Positions 33,745-43,891 of a stretch of DNA of 64,000 nt are shown here, piece after piece (the stretch's first letter is position 1; every line of letters begins with the position of its first letter). The DNA lies in contig MU270043.1 of the NCBI GenBank assembly GCA_021432635.1, forward strand, positions 620,001 to 684,000, given 5' to 3'. Source of the DNA: Thozetella sp. PMI_491 (lineage: Eukaryota; Ascomycota; Sordariomycetes; Chaetosphaeriales; Chaetosphaeriaceae). The translations under genes were made by a program, and so were the position numbers. The notes under the pieces were generated by a model. That model was not told the DNA's origin. It saw only the letters and a program-made list of their open reading frames with translations, and did not search any database.

Positions 33745-36700
33745 GGCTACGGTGATGTTAGGATATGGAGATTTTGTTTCCGGCACGCAATCTTGAAGGC
33801 CGAGACTGAGCACACGATACCCTGAGAAGCGAAACGAATGAGGCATACAAACTATGATAACCGGCATGAGGAGGTTATAAAATTGGGGTTTTTTTTTAGG
33901 GAAACCAGCCATAGGCGTTTGTGTGTTGGAGCTTGCTGGCTTTTGCCGTTTGGGTGGCAAGTTTTTCCTTTCTTTGGTTGGAGATACCACTATTTCTTTG
34001 GATTACTGGGACACACTAAAATTTGAGCTAGCCATGAGTAAGGCTGCGGTCAAGAATGCTACAGAAATGCTTAATTTAATACACCATGGTTGCATGACAG
34101 TGTCGCGAAGAGCAACCGGCCGCTTAGATCCTGATGCTGAGGCTCATGTAGGTCTCGCTGCTGGGCTGGTTTGGCCTAGCGGTCCGACACAATTGCCTCG
34201 AAAGAAACCACGCGGCCGAGCCAACGTCGCGCAGCGAGATAAAAGGGTTAAGCACGAACGCTTATAATAATTGACGATCCTGAGATGACGGGAGACATAG
34301 ATGTCATCAAATATGCTGATCTCGGATGTACGGAGCACGGCATGTGCATACTCATGCCCCATTACCTAGTTTTTGTCGGCGACATCTGTCTACCTCTCAT
34401 CTGAGTGACATTATGGGAAGGCCGTTGCACGATATGCAGGAACCTGCAAGCCGCAACACGCGTGCTGTTCGTGGCGTACGTCTCACGTTCTAGCAGAACA
34501 TATTGCCCCTTGCCACACAGTGCTGCCGCACCAGCGGTAAGCAGAGCTGGCTTGCCTCTCATGGGTGCGTGACAGGTGCACTCTATCCCTTGACCTGGGG
34601 TCTCTGAATCTTCCATCGGCGTCATCTTTCGACCTGGTAGCATTCCCCTATGGCTACTCCTCAGCGCACGATATACCGATCTCAAGTTTGATCCTTCACT
34701 CGTCCTTGGCAGTTTTGCGGGACGGAGCATCTCGCGCAGAGACGTTTCCTCCCCGTCCCGCGCGTCCTTGGTCTGGTATCTAGGCCCAACGAGTGAACCC
34801 CTTTGGTCAGCCGAGATCGGTGACCGCCACTTGATGCACGCAGATGCTTTCTCTTGGCCTCAACGAAAGCACAGTCACCTAGTGCATCTCCCCTAAGAAC
34901 TGAGGCGGTGAGCGCGCTTCGTATCGGACCTGTCAGTGCCAAGGTGGACCGCGTCCGGGCACATGACCAAATTCCGAAAAGGGACGTGTTCAACCTCAGA
35001 CTGTCTTGGTCCAAGGCGGACATCGACCTAGGCGGCAGAAAAGCGCTGAAGACGGCCATGGCACATGGCTCATAACGATCAGGCGGTTGGCTCCGGGTAT
35101 GCTTTGTTGACAAGAGAACAGCGCATAGCCGTGTGAAGGATGCTTGGAGAGGGAGATCGGGAGAGGAACTGCATCTCCGACCATACCACTCGGTAGTCGC
35201 GTTCTCGGAGGAAAGAGGAGCGAAGCCTGCTAGCTGCTAGCTGCAGTATTGACAGTATGGTTAGATCCCATAATCGTTGATCTGGGGTGTCCCCAGCCAC
35301 GGCTGATCTCTGCAACGGCAGCATGCGCGTCCTTGCAGCCCATGCACTCCGGGCCCGGAACGGCATGGTGAATATGTAGGTCTTGTCTCGCTAGACAGGA
35401 TGATAAGCGGCAGGTGACAAAGGCTGTCACTGACGTCCGAGATGTCCCTTGACCAAGGACCAGGAGCGTCCCGTTCTCGTTCCTCTGGAGACCGTCACTG
35501 GAGTCAACCGACCATAGGATGCCCAGAGCCCGCGTAGTACGGGTTGGGAATGCCATCTGGTCTCGGGGAGTGGTCTATGCGCTGGAGGAGCGGATTGCCC
35601 CTTTCGAAAGCCAATGTTGGGCCCTCTGGACGATGGAAGTCCTCTTTTCCGTAGCGCGTCGGTATAAGTGCGAAAGGAGAAGCGACCCCTCCCCAGCGGG
35701 CTTCCCTTTCCAGAGACCTCCCCAAATCCGGGGGCGCAGCGTGCTCGTATTGCCATGCAGAAGAGACTCGGATGGTAATTGCGAGACATGGCACGTCATT
35801 TGTATTGAGAGCAGAGCCGGGGAGCGGCTCTCTCCTCTCTCGTTGGCATTGTCGTCTCTGTATGTCTGTCTCCCTGGTCCCGGCCGCATACGTTGCCGGG
35901 CCCACGCAGACGGTTGGCGCCGATCGACCTCCTCCACACCCAAGGCATGGAGTAATTACCATTCATGGATGTACTACGTATGCCCTTTCGGCTGTTTCGC
36001 AGTGGATACAGCATTGTACTCTAGTGCGATGTGCGATGTGCGATGCGAGCTGACGCCGTCGGCTGGTGCCAGGTGGGGGGATGTGGGGCACGGAACTCTC
36101 TTCGGGTGGCGCGAGACTAAAATTAGCGCGAGAAAAGGGGGGAAAAAGGGAGGAGTGGGCAAAAAGGTGTGGGGATATCCCGTCAAGCCTGTGATTTGAT
36201 GCTGGCGCGTTTGGATGCAAAGGAGCCTCCAAAAGTCAATTTCGTGCCTGGCTTGCATTCTTTTTGTCCGCCCCTTTCCCATCCGACTCAGTAAGTCAGT
36301 AAGCGGACCACGACCTCTTTGATCGGCCAAAGACCAAAAACTCTCTCTCGTGGAGCGCCGGCCGACTCAGGCAGCCTCCCCGCCGTCTCGTCATCTTCTA
36401 CTCGCGTCCTCCTTCTTTGCCTGCGCACGCAAACTGCCGGGCCTGCTTCCTGGTACTCTGTACCGATTACGCTCGTTTTTCATTCGTCAGGTGCCCTTTT
36501 TTTCCCACGTTGGAAAGTGCTCACTGAGGACCCTGGTGCACATCCCCCCCCCCCTCCCCTATAAGCACTGCCGCGTCGTCGCGGGCCACTTGCGCTTGTA
36601 GCCACAGTTCCGCGAAGCCGAGCCCGCCCAGTCAGCCACGGCTTAATAGGGTTGATTCTCATCGTCGCATCCACCTTCTCTCTGCTAGGTGTCTTCTGCC

Positions 36701-36822
36701 GGACCCTGCAACACCCTCGAAGCCGACCATCATCGAGCCTTCCAGCTTCCGAGCACAGCTTTTGGATGCATCTGGCGGCACGATTCTGACAAGACCCCGG
36801 TCGGGAGAAGGGAGAGCGAGCG

Positions 36823-36863
<41 letters not shown>

Positions 36864-36892
36864 AGTCTAGACCGGAAAAGAAACAGACCACG
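33745..36892. other. Gene-poor intergenic region, 3.1 kb
   Basis: Open frames occur (one near 35519-36199) but none has domain sense, biased composition or splice support. The region ends in a (GA)n run inside the likely leader of the TM9 gene. Confidence 0.5.
36825..36859. repeat. (GA)n microsatellite upstream of TM9 gene
   Basis: A run of about 17 GA units ending roughly 33 bp before the TM9 start codon, so it probably lies in the transcribed leader. Confidence 0.9.
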
Positions 36893-39247
36893 ATGGACTC
36901 TGCGATAGCTGGCGCTCTGCGCTGGATGCTCTTCATCCTGTTGCTCTGCGGAGCTGACGCCTTTTACATCCCAGGTAGGTACAACCTCCCCCCATTCCTC
37001 ATCAGCGCTTCCCTTGCACCTGTTAGAGACCATGCGAGCTGCGTCTAACGCTACGGGTCTACCCCCCCTCCCCTAGGCTGGTCAGTCAAGAGTTACCGCG
37101 AGGGCGAGCAAATCCCCCTTCTCGTCAACAAAGTGTACTCGGACAACACGCAGCTGCAGTATGCTTACTACGACCTTCCCTTCGTCTGCCAGCCCACTGG
37201 CCAGAAACAGCACGGCTCCGGCCTCCTCAGCGGACAGAGCGTGCCCCTCAACTTGGGCGAAGTTTTGCGCGGCGACCGCATCACCTACTCCGACATCGAC
37301 CTGGCCATGCAGCGCGACTCTGAGTGCAATGTCCTCTGCACCATGGAGGTCACCAGAGCCGACCTGAAGCGTGCGAGGCAGATGGTTCAGGATGGCTACG
37401 TGGTCGAGTGGATCGTGGACAATCTCCCTGGTGCCACCAGCTTCGTGACGGTGGACAAGACGCGGAAGTACTACGCCTCTGGGTTCAAACTTGGCTACAC
37501 GGACCCTTCGTCGGCACGACCGCGCTACTACCTCAACAACCACCACACTATCGTGATCCGCTACCGTCGGGCTCCGGGCAGGGCAGGCGACAACGGTGGC
37601 AGGGTGGTGGTCGGATTCGAGGTGTACACCAAGAGCATCGGCCCGAAAAATCCGCGGAAGGAAGACGGGTGTCCGGCCGACCTCCACGACATTGAGCAGA
37701 ATTTTGAACTATACATGGCGCCGAACAAGACCTCCGGCTCGCGTAGGGAGTACGCCCACTCGTCCTACCATCCCGACGAGGAGATGGACGACAACGTCAA
37801 CGACAACGCGAAGCTCACCATCCCCTACACCTACTCGGTCTACTTCCGGGAGGACCAGTCGATTGAATGGAGCCGCCGCTGGGACCTGTATTTTGTGAAC
37901 CAAGAGGAGGGCTCCAAGATCCATTGGCTGGCCATCGTTAACTCGCTGATCATCTGCGGCCTGCTCACGGGCATCGTGCTGATGATTCTCGCCAAGACGA
38001 TCCGGACAGATATCAAAGGGTACCGGGATGCCACGGCCGAGGAAGGCAGGCTCCGCGCAAAGCGCAAGGCCAAGAGCGCGTCGCAATCGTCCAAGGAGAA
38101 GGCACCCGGGATCCTCGAGCAGGAGGCCGAGAACGACATCGACCTCGAGGTGTCATCGGAAGATGAGGCCCTAGAGGACGTGACCGGCTGGAAGCTGCTT
38201 CACGCTGACGTATTCCGCCCTCCTGCCTACGGTCACCTCTTGGCGCCACTGGTGGGCTCGGGCATGCAGCTCCTATTCATGGCGGTCGGACTTGTGCTAC
38301 TAAGCGCTCTAGGCGTCCTCAACCCGAGCTACCGGGGCGGCTTCATCAGCTTCGGCGTCGGCCTCTTCGTCTTTGCTGGCCTGTTCTCGGGCTACTTCTC
38401 GGCGCGCGTCTACAAGACATTTGACGGCAAGGACTGGCGGCGAAACACGGTGGTGACGGCACTCCTGTTCCCAGGCATGCTGTTCAGCGTCGTGTTCACG
38501 CTCAATCTCTTTGTCTGGGCGCAGGCCTCGAGCACGGCAATTCCGTTCGGCACCTTGCTGGCCATCGTCTTCCTCTGGCTTTGCGTCCAGCTGCCGCTGG
38601 TCTACATCGGATCCTCGTACGGCTATCTCCGTGGCGGCGCGTGGGAGCACCCAACCAAGACAACTGCGGTGCCACGGCAGGTGCCGCAGCAGGCGTGGTA
38701 CATCAAGGGCACGCGCACGGTGCTGCTGGCCGGGCTGATCCCCTTTGCTGTCATCTTTATCGAGCTGCTCTTCGTGTTCCAGTCCATGTGGCAGGACAAG
38801 AGCGGCTACTACTACGTGTTTGGCTTCCTCGCGGTCGTGTCCGTGATTTTGATTTTGACCATCGCCGAGGTGACGGTGGTGACCATCTATATTCAGCTGT
38901 GCTCAGAGAACTACCATTGGTGGTGGCAGAGCTTCCTGGTGGGCGGCGGCAGCGCCTTCTGGGTCTTCCTCTACTGTGTGTGGTACTACTTTGTCAAGCT
39001 GCACATAACGGGCTTCGTGAGCAGTATGCTCTTCTTCAGCTACAGCTTCGTTGCCTGCTGCATGTACGGTCTGCTCACTGGCACGGTGGGCTTCCTGACG
39101 GCGTATGCGTTTTTGCGAAGGATTTACGGGTGCGTCTTGACCCTCCCCCCTTTCCCCCTCTCCCCTTGTGTTACACGCTCCATTTCTGTATGACTCATGG
39201 AGACTAATCCTATATTGCGTCTCAACAGCGCCATCAAGGTCGACTGA
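36893..39247 (+). CDS. EMP70/TM9SF nonaspanin
   Basis: An endosome/Golgi membrane protein of 717 residues in three exons (36893-36974, 37077-39129, 39229-39247). Exon 1 encodes a signal peptide (hydrophobic to about residue 23, then AFYIPG, the conserved mature N terminus GWSVKSYREGE follows after the intron). A luminal domain of about 250 residues precedes nine membrane spans. The last exon is only 19 nt and encodes AIKVD plus the stop: KVD fits the C-terminal KxD/E motif that family members use to bind COPI and remain in the Golgi. If the last intron were kept, the frame would run on to a different tail without that motif. Family members aid sorting of membrane proteins, cell adhesion and metal homeostasis. 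Confidence 0.95.
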
Positions 39248-40454
39248 GCAGAGATACCTTTGGCATAATTAATGAACGATACACATGACGTGGCGAACTT
39301 GGGGCGAAAGGAGAGAGAATGAGAGGGAAAGAAGTCAGCAGGAGTAAATAAGGTACTTGCATTGTCATGGCGTGCGGCAACTCTGGCCTGCTTTCAACTG
39401 GGCGTACTTGAGAAGAAACTGGCGTTGGTTGGAAGCACTGACCTTACTCGGTCCCGCGGAAGGGAGGAGAAGGGCTACCCCGGGTCAACTTGGTGGACTA
39501 GATGGGTGCCTAAAACTGCTTTAATAATTATTTGTAGACAAGTTCTGAATCGTACATGTATATATCTCTCGGTGCATCTAAGACGTCCGTAAGAAATGCT
39601 ACCCCGCCGTGCTAGCTTGCCTATAGTGAGTGCTGGCGAAGGATGCCGGCCGTTGTCCGCCGACGACGGGGGAGAATTGGATTGGTCACGTGCTAGTCCC
39701 ATCAAGAGGAAGAGAAGCAATGGCCTTTCTTGTTCATCATATGCAGGTGTAGGACGCTGTAGTCGGAGCCGTGGTTAGTTTCGGTAAATCAAAAAGAGCC
39801 CATGGGTCCATCTATGCCTAAGCCGTGTCTTCGATCGAGCGGCTAGGAATCCAAGTTCGTAACGCAAGGGGGCTACATAAGCTTACAAAGATGCCGAGGT
39901 CCTGGACCGTATTGTATGCAATAATGCCCTTTCCCTATACATGACATGCCCGCAGCTGTACCGTAGCATAGGATTCAATAGCAAACCCCGGGCATGTCCT
40001 TGACCTGGGTCGACGGGGGGTGCCAAAGGGCGGTGGGGTAAGTTCTGATTCCGACCCTCTTCCGCTTCCGACCTCCCTCCGATCCCGTCGACTTTGCTCA
40101 ACTCAATTCAGACTGCGCAGACTTTTGCCGAGTGCAGCCAACCCACGGGAGACCAGCTTCGCTAGATTACTAGCGTCTTGGGCTTTTTCTTTGGCCGCTT
40201 TAAAGGAAGGAGTTTTGTCGCAATATAATGCAAACTGCCGAAGGCAATATCAGTCTCTAACTAGCCCCAAAGGTAGCCCTATTCCGAATCTCCGGAGGGG
40301 GAGAGGGACCAAGAGTATAAAGCTGTCACTAGCCACCAACCTAGTCTTTTGGAACGGCCCACTAGCAGCCACTGCTAGACAAGCACTCTTGCGCGTGCTC
40401 TCACCGCCAAACGAAGACGACAAGACAGTTCAGACCTTGCAACCGCTCTGAGCC
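39248..40454. other. Intergenic, 1.2 kb
   Basis: Between the TM9 stop and the decarboxylase start, both on the plus strand. I see no gene; it should hold the TM9 3' untranslated region and the decarboxylase promoter. Confidence 0.5.
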
Positions 40455-42252
40455 ATGGAGTCTAGAGAGTTTAGGGAAGTGGCCAAAGCCACAGTCGACC
40501 AGAGTGAGTTTGTAAAGGGGCGCCGGCCTATCCATGTTTTCTTCTTTCGCAACAAACCGAACGCGGGGACGCCCTGCTGACGGACTATCCCAGTTGCCGA
40601 CTACTATGACAACCTCATAGATCGCGAGGTGGTCTCGACGGTTGAGCCGGGATACCTGCGTAAGTTCCTGCCCGATGAGGCGCCGCAGGACGGCGAGGAG
40701 TGGAAGGACATCCAGCATGACATTGAGACCAAGATCCTGCCCGGCATCACGCACTGGTGAGTCTCCCAAGAGCGCCAAGCTTCAACGTGCCCGGTAAGAG
40801 GCGGGAAAAGAGCGTGAGAGAAAACAAAACGGGGGGGGGGGATGTCTCCCCCCCCTTGGCGCAAGGAGGCAGCGGTATTAGAGAGGGCCTAAAAACTGTT
40901 TACTTTCCCCTTTCTAGGCCACGCAGCTGCGTCCAGGCTAACTTCCCCCAAACAGGAACCACCCCAACTTCCACGCCTTCTTCTCCTGCCCCGCCTCATT
41001 CCCTTCCATCCTGGGTGAGATGTACAGCGCCGCTCTCACAGGCCCCTTCTTCAATTGGATATGCAGCCCCGCAGTGACGGAGCTCGAGACGATCGTGCTC
41101 GACTGGGTCTGTAAGCTCATCGGCCTGCCCACGTGCTACCTCTCGACCAGTTCGACCCGCGGCGGCGGCGTCATCCAGGGGTCGGCCAGCGAGGCTATTC
41201 TTGTGTCCATGGTCGCCGCCCGCGACAAGTACCTCCACGAGACGCTGCCGGCGGACCTCGAGGGCGAGGCCCGCGAGGAGGCCATCGCGTTGAAGCGCAG
41301 CAAGATGGTGGCCCTCGCGAGTGCCACCACCCACAGCTCGGCCAAGAAAGCGGCCATCATCCTGGGCGTGCGCTTCGTCACCATCCCCGTGCGCGCCGAG
41401 GACAACTACGCCTTGACCGGCGCCGGGCTCGCCACTGCGCTGGCCGAGTGCCGCGCCAAGGGCCTCCAGCCCTTCTTCCTCGCGACCACGCTCGGCACCA
41501 CCGACACGTGCGCGGTGGACGACTTCGGCGCCGTCATCGATACGCTGGCTAGCTTCGCACCGCCCGGGCCGGGCGAGCTCTGGGTGCACGTGGACGCCGC
41601 CTTCGCTGGGTCGGCGCTGGTGTGCCCAGAGGTGCAAGAGCAGGTCGGCGTGCACTACTTCGAGCGGTTCCACAGCTTCAACTTCAATATGCACAAGTGG
41701 CTTCTGACAAACTTCGATGCCTCGTGCCTGTTCGTGCGAGATCGTGTCTGGTTTACGCAGGCACTAACCATCAACCAGGCCGTCTACAGCAACGCCGCGA
41801 GCGCCGGGGGCCTGGTGACTGACTACCGGGAGTGGCAGATCCCGCTGGGCCGCCGCTTCCGCTCGCTCAAGATCTGGTTCGTCCTGCGGTCGTACGGAGC
41901 CCGCGGCCTGCAGGAGCACATCCGGCGCACGATACGACAGGGCGAGGAGTTTGCCGAGTGGATGCGCGCACGACCGGACCTCTTCGAGATACTGACGGGC
42001 CCTAGCTTCACGCTAACGGTGTTCCGCTTGGTCGGCCGGACGCCGGACGCCGGCCTGGAGGAGAAAAACACCCTGACAAAGGCCCTGTGCGAGCGCGTCA
42101 ATAGCAGTGGCAAGATGTGGGTGACCGGAACGGCACTGAGCGGCCAATTCGCCATCCGCTTCATGACTGCGAACCACTTGACGCAGCGCGAGCACGTGCA
42201 GAACGCCTTCGACTGGATCGTCGAGGCGGCCGAGGAGGTACTCAAGGCGTGA
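40455..42252 (+). CDS. Group II PLP decarboxylase, aromatic amino-acid type
   Basis: A pyridoxal-phosphate enzyme of 502 residues in three exons (40455-40503, 40594-40756, 40956-42252). The overall layout matches aromatic-L-amino-acid decarboxylases: an N-terminal REFREVAKATVDQIADYYDN helix, HPNFHAFFSC, the LSTSSTRGGGVIQGSASEA cofactor-phosphate loop, a stacking histidine (about His197 in TTHSS), the cofactor aspartate (about Asp284 in VHVDAAFAGSA) and the Schiff-base lysine at about 318 in NFNMHKWLL. It would decarboxylate an aromatic amino acid such as tyrosine, tryptophan or DOPA to the amine; the true substrate is not decidable from the motifs. Intron 2 (199 bp) carries an 11-nt G run and an 8-nt C run that could pair. 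Confidence 0.92.
40831..40855. repeat. G11...C8 self-complementary tract in intron 2
   Basis: Eleven G (40831-40841), a 6-nt spacer, then eight C (40848-40855) inside the second intron of the decarboxylase gene, able to form a GC-only hairpin in the pre-mRNA. Confidence 0.8.
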
Positions 42253-42549
42253 TGGAGCGATACGAGGAACTAGAGTGATGGACGGGCTGAGCCGGTTGTT
42301 GCCCATAGAAGTATAGACATATATCTCTTGGCTCTCCGCAAATCCACGGGGCTATCTCGACTGGCGAGCATGGTTTCTAAGCGGACCAGCGCCACGAAGT
42401 ATGCATTTTTCCCTAGTCCCTTTCCTTCCTCCCCAGGTACTTCAAATTTCCATCTCGGTTGTTCATAAGTCATAAAACATGGGTTGCCGAGGCATAGGCC
42501 AAAGAGCGGCGACGCGCTTCAGGAGGCGCGCCGTTTTGCTTGCGTGCTC

Positions 42550-43053
42550 TCACCGCCGATACTCTAGGCTCCTCCGCGGCCGGTAGTCATAATCAAACTC
42601 GGCACAAGATCTGCCATCGCAACTCCTCCCGTCGCAGGATCTGCCGTCACAGGACCTTCCGTCGCATGAACAATCCCTTCGGTAACTTCGCCGGTCACCG
42701 GCCCTCGAGGTTCTTTCCCAGCTCCTGTCCCTACCTCTGTCCCTGCCCATTTCTCTTTCGCTGTCTATTTGTCCCCAGCGGCGATCGCGGTCGTCCCTTC
42801 GCCGCCGCTGGCCGCCACGGGCGCTGCGGGGTTCGTCATCGTCGCGCTCCTCGCGCTGCTTTTCTTTCTTCTCCTCACACTTCTTGACATCCTTCTCGAT
42901 GTTCATGGCCAGGGAGACACCCATGAGCGCGAGCACCCCGATGGGTAGCCAGTTGAAAGGGTGTTCCTTTTCCATCTTCTTTCGGAGGCTCCGGTGCTCT
43001 GGATGAGCCTTGGATGGCCGGGGGTCGTACGGTAGGGGATTTGGGATTTTCAT
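42550..43053 (-). CDS. Small predicted membrane protein with CDGRS repeats
   Basis: A 167-residue protein without recognised homology. It has one hydrophobic segment (about 35-52, WLPIGVLALMGVSLAMNI) suited to a single span. Before it lies a basic segment with PRPSKAHPEHRSLRKKMEK. After it comes a strongly charged Lys/Glu/Arg/Asp domain, then four perfect CDGRS pentapeptides (130-149) preceded by CS and followed by a fifth Cys, and a tail rich in Arg and Tyr. The repeats give five evenly spaced cysteines, which could bind metal or be an expanded minisatellite. The frame is open from a good ATG and the composition differs from the flanks, so I consider it a real but unclassified gene. Only 297 bp separate it from the decarboxylase stop. 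Confidence 0.55.
   Translation of the reverse strand: MKIPNPLPYDPRPSKAHPEHRSLRKKMEKEHPFNWLPIGVLALMGVSLAMNIEKDVKKCEEKKEKQREERDDDEPRSARGGQRRRRDDRDRRWGQIDSEREMGRDRGRDRSWERTSRAGDRRSYRRDCSCDGRSCDGRSCDGRSCDGRSCAEFDYDYRPRRSLEYRR
42607..42666 (-). repeat. 15-bp coding minisatellite (CDGRS x4)
   Basis: Four 15-bp units encoding CDGRS inside the small membrane protein. Units differ at synonymous positions, so the array is not a very recent expansion. Confidence 0.85.
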
Positions 43054-43891
43054 GGTTGTGTATGTCGTCGTGAGTGGCTTTTATTGGGTGAGATGACACG
43101 GTCTTTGCCTTTACAGATCCTCTTCTGTTTCTAAAGCTGGATGTATGTTGTTGCTGTCGAGATAAGTCCGAGATAAACAGATCGATGATCCGGGCAGGAT
43201 GGCGAGGATGGTCAGGGGCAGTGTCCAAATGCCAAGCAACCAAGACCAGGTGAGGGCAGAAGAAAAGAGTGAAAGGGGAGAAATAGGCAGCCGAATTACT
43301 CAGATCAGACACTGATTCGGTCGGTCGAGGGTGGGTGACTTGGGTGGTGGCGAGGATGTTTTGGGGTGAAGAGGGGAGACACCGGCGCTTTCAGAGCGGA
43401 AACAGCTATAAGATCGGCTTCCCTCTATAAACCATAATCGATTGCCGAATGCAGGAGAAGTGCTATTCCATCATCATACGTGCCATCGCCGCAGCCCCAT
43501 TGGCTGCGACTGACCTGTTGGGGTCTGTCTTCGCTTGGAATCCTTGTGCGCGGCTGGTAACGATGATGTCATAGGGGGTCGTGGCATATCAGGGTCCACT
43601 ACCACAACAACATCTCGAGCTGTAGCATCAGCGAACTGTCCAATCATTGCCCTTTGATGCTCACCACGTTTTTTTTTCGGATATTCCGAGAGCTTCCAAC
43701 CTGGGGCTGCGAAACGTGGCTAACGTAACTTTGGGTGGTGGAAAAGGTTTCTTCTAGTCTAGTCTAGTCTACTATACGATGTACCTCCAGTCGGTATGTA
43801 CATTGAAATGACCTTCTTTTCTTCATGTCCCGCAACTCAGGCATTCGTTTTGCCTCGAGCCCGGCCTTGCTATTTGGTCAATCGCTCCTGT
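43054..43891. other. Intergenic, 0.84 kb
   Basis: Upstream region of the small membrane protein and downstream region of nte1, which lie on the same strand. Contains a (TCTAG)n run of about 18 bp starting near 43753. No gene seen. Confidence 0.45.

Noticed and set aside
35519-36199. 226-residue open frame in a gene-poor region
   Set aside because: Composition is random-looking, no domain or splice support, and it ends in a low-complexity purine stretch. Chance open frame.
37082-37687. 201-residue minus-strand frame opposite the TM9 gene
   Set aside because: Antisense shadow with no recognisable domain.
40996-41694. 232-residue minus-strand frame opposite the decarboxylase
   Set aside because: Antisense shadow of a high-GC exon; the plus-strand frame has all family motifs.
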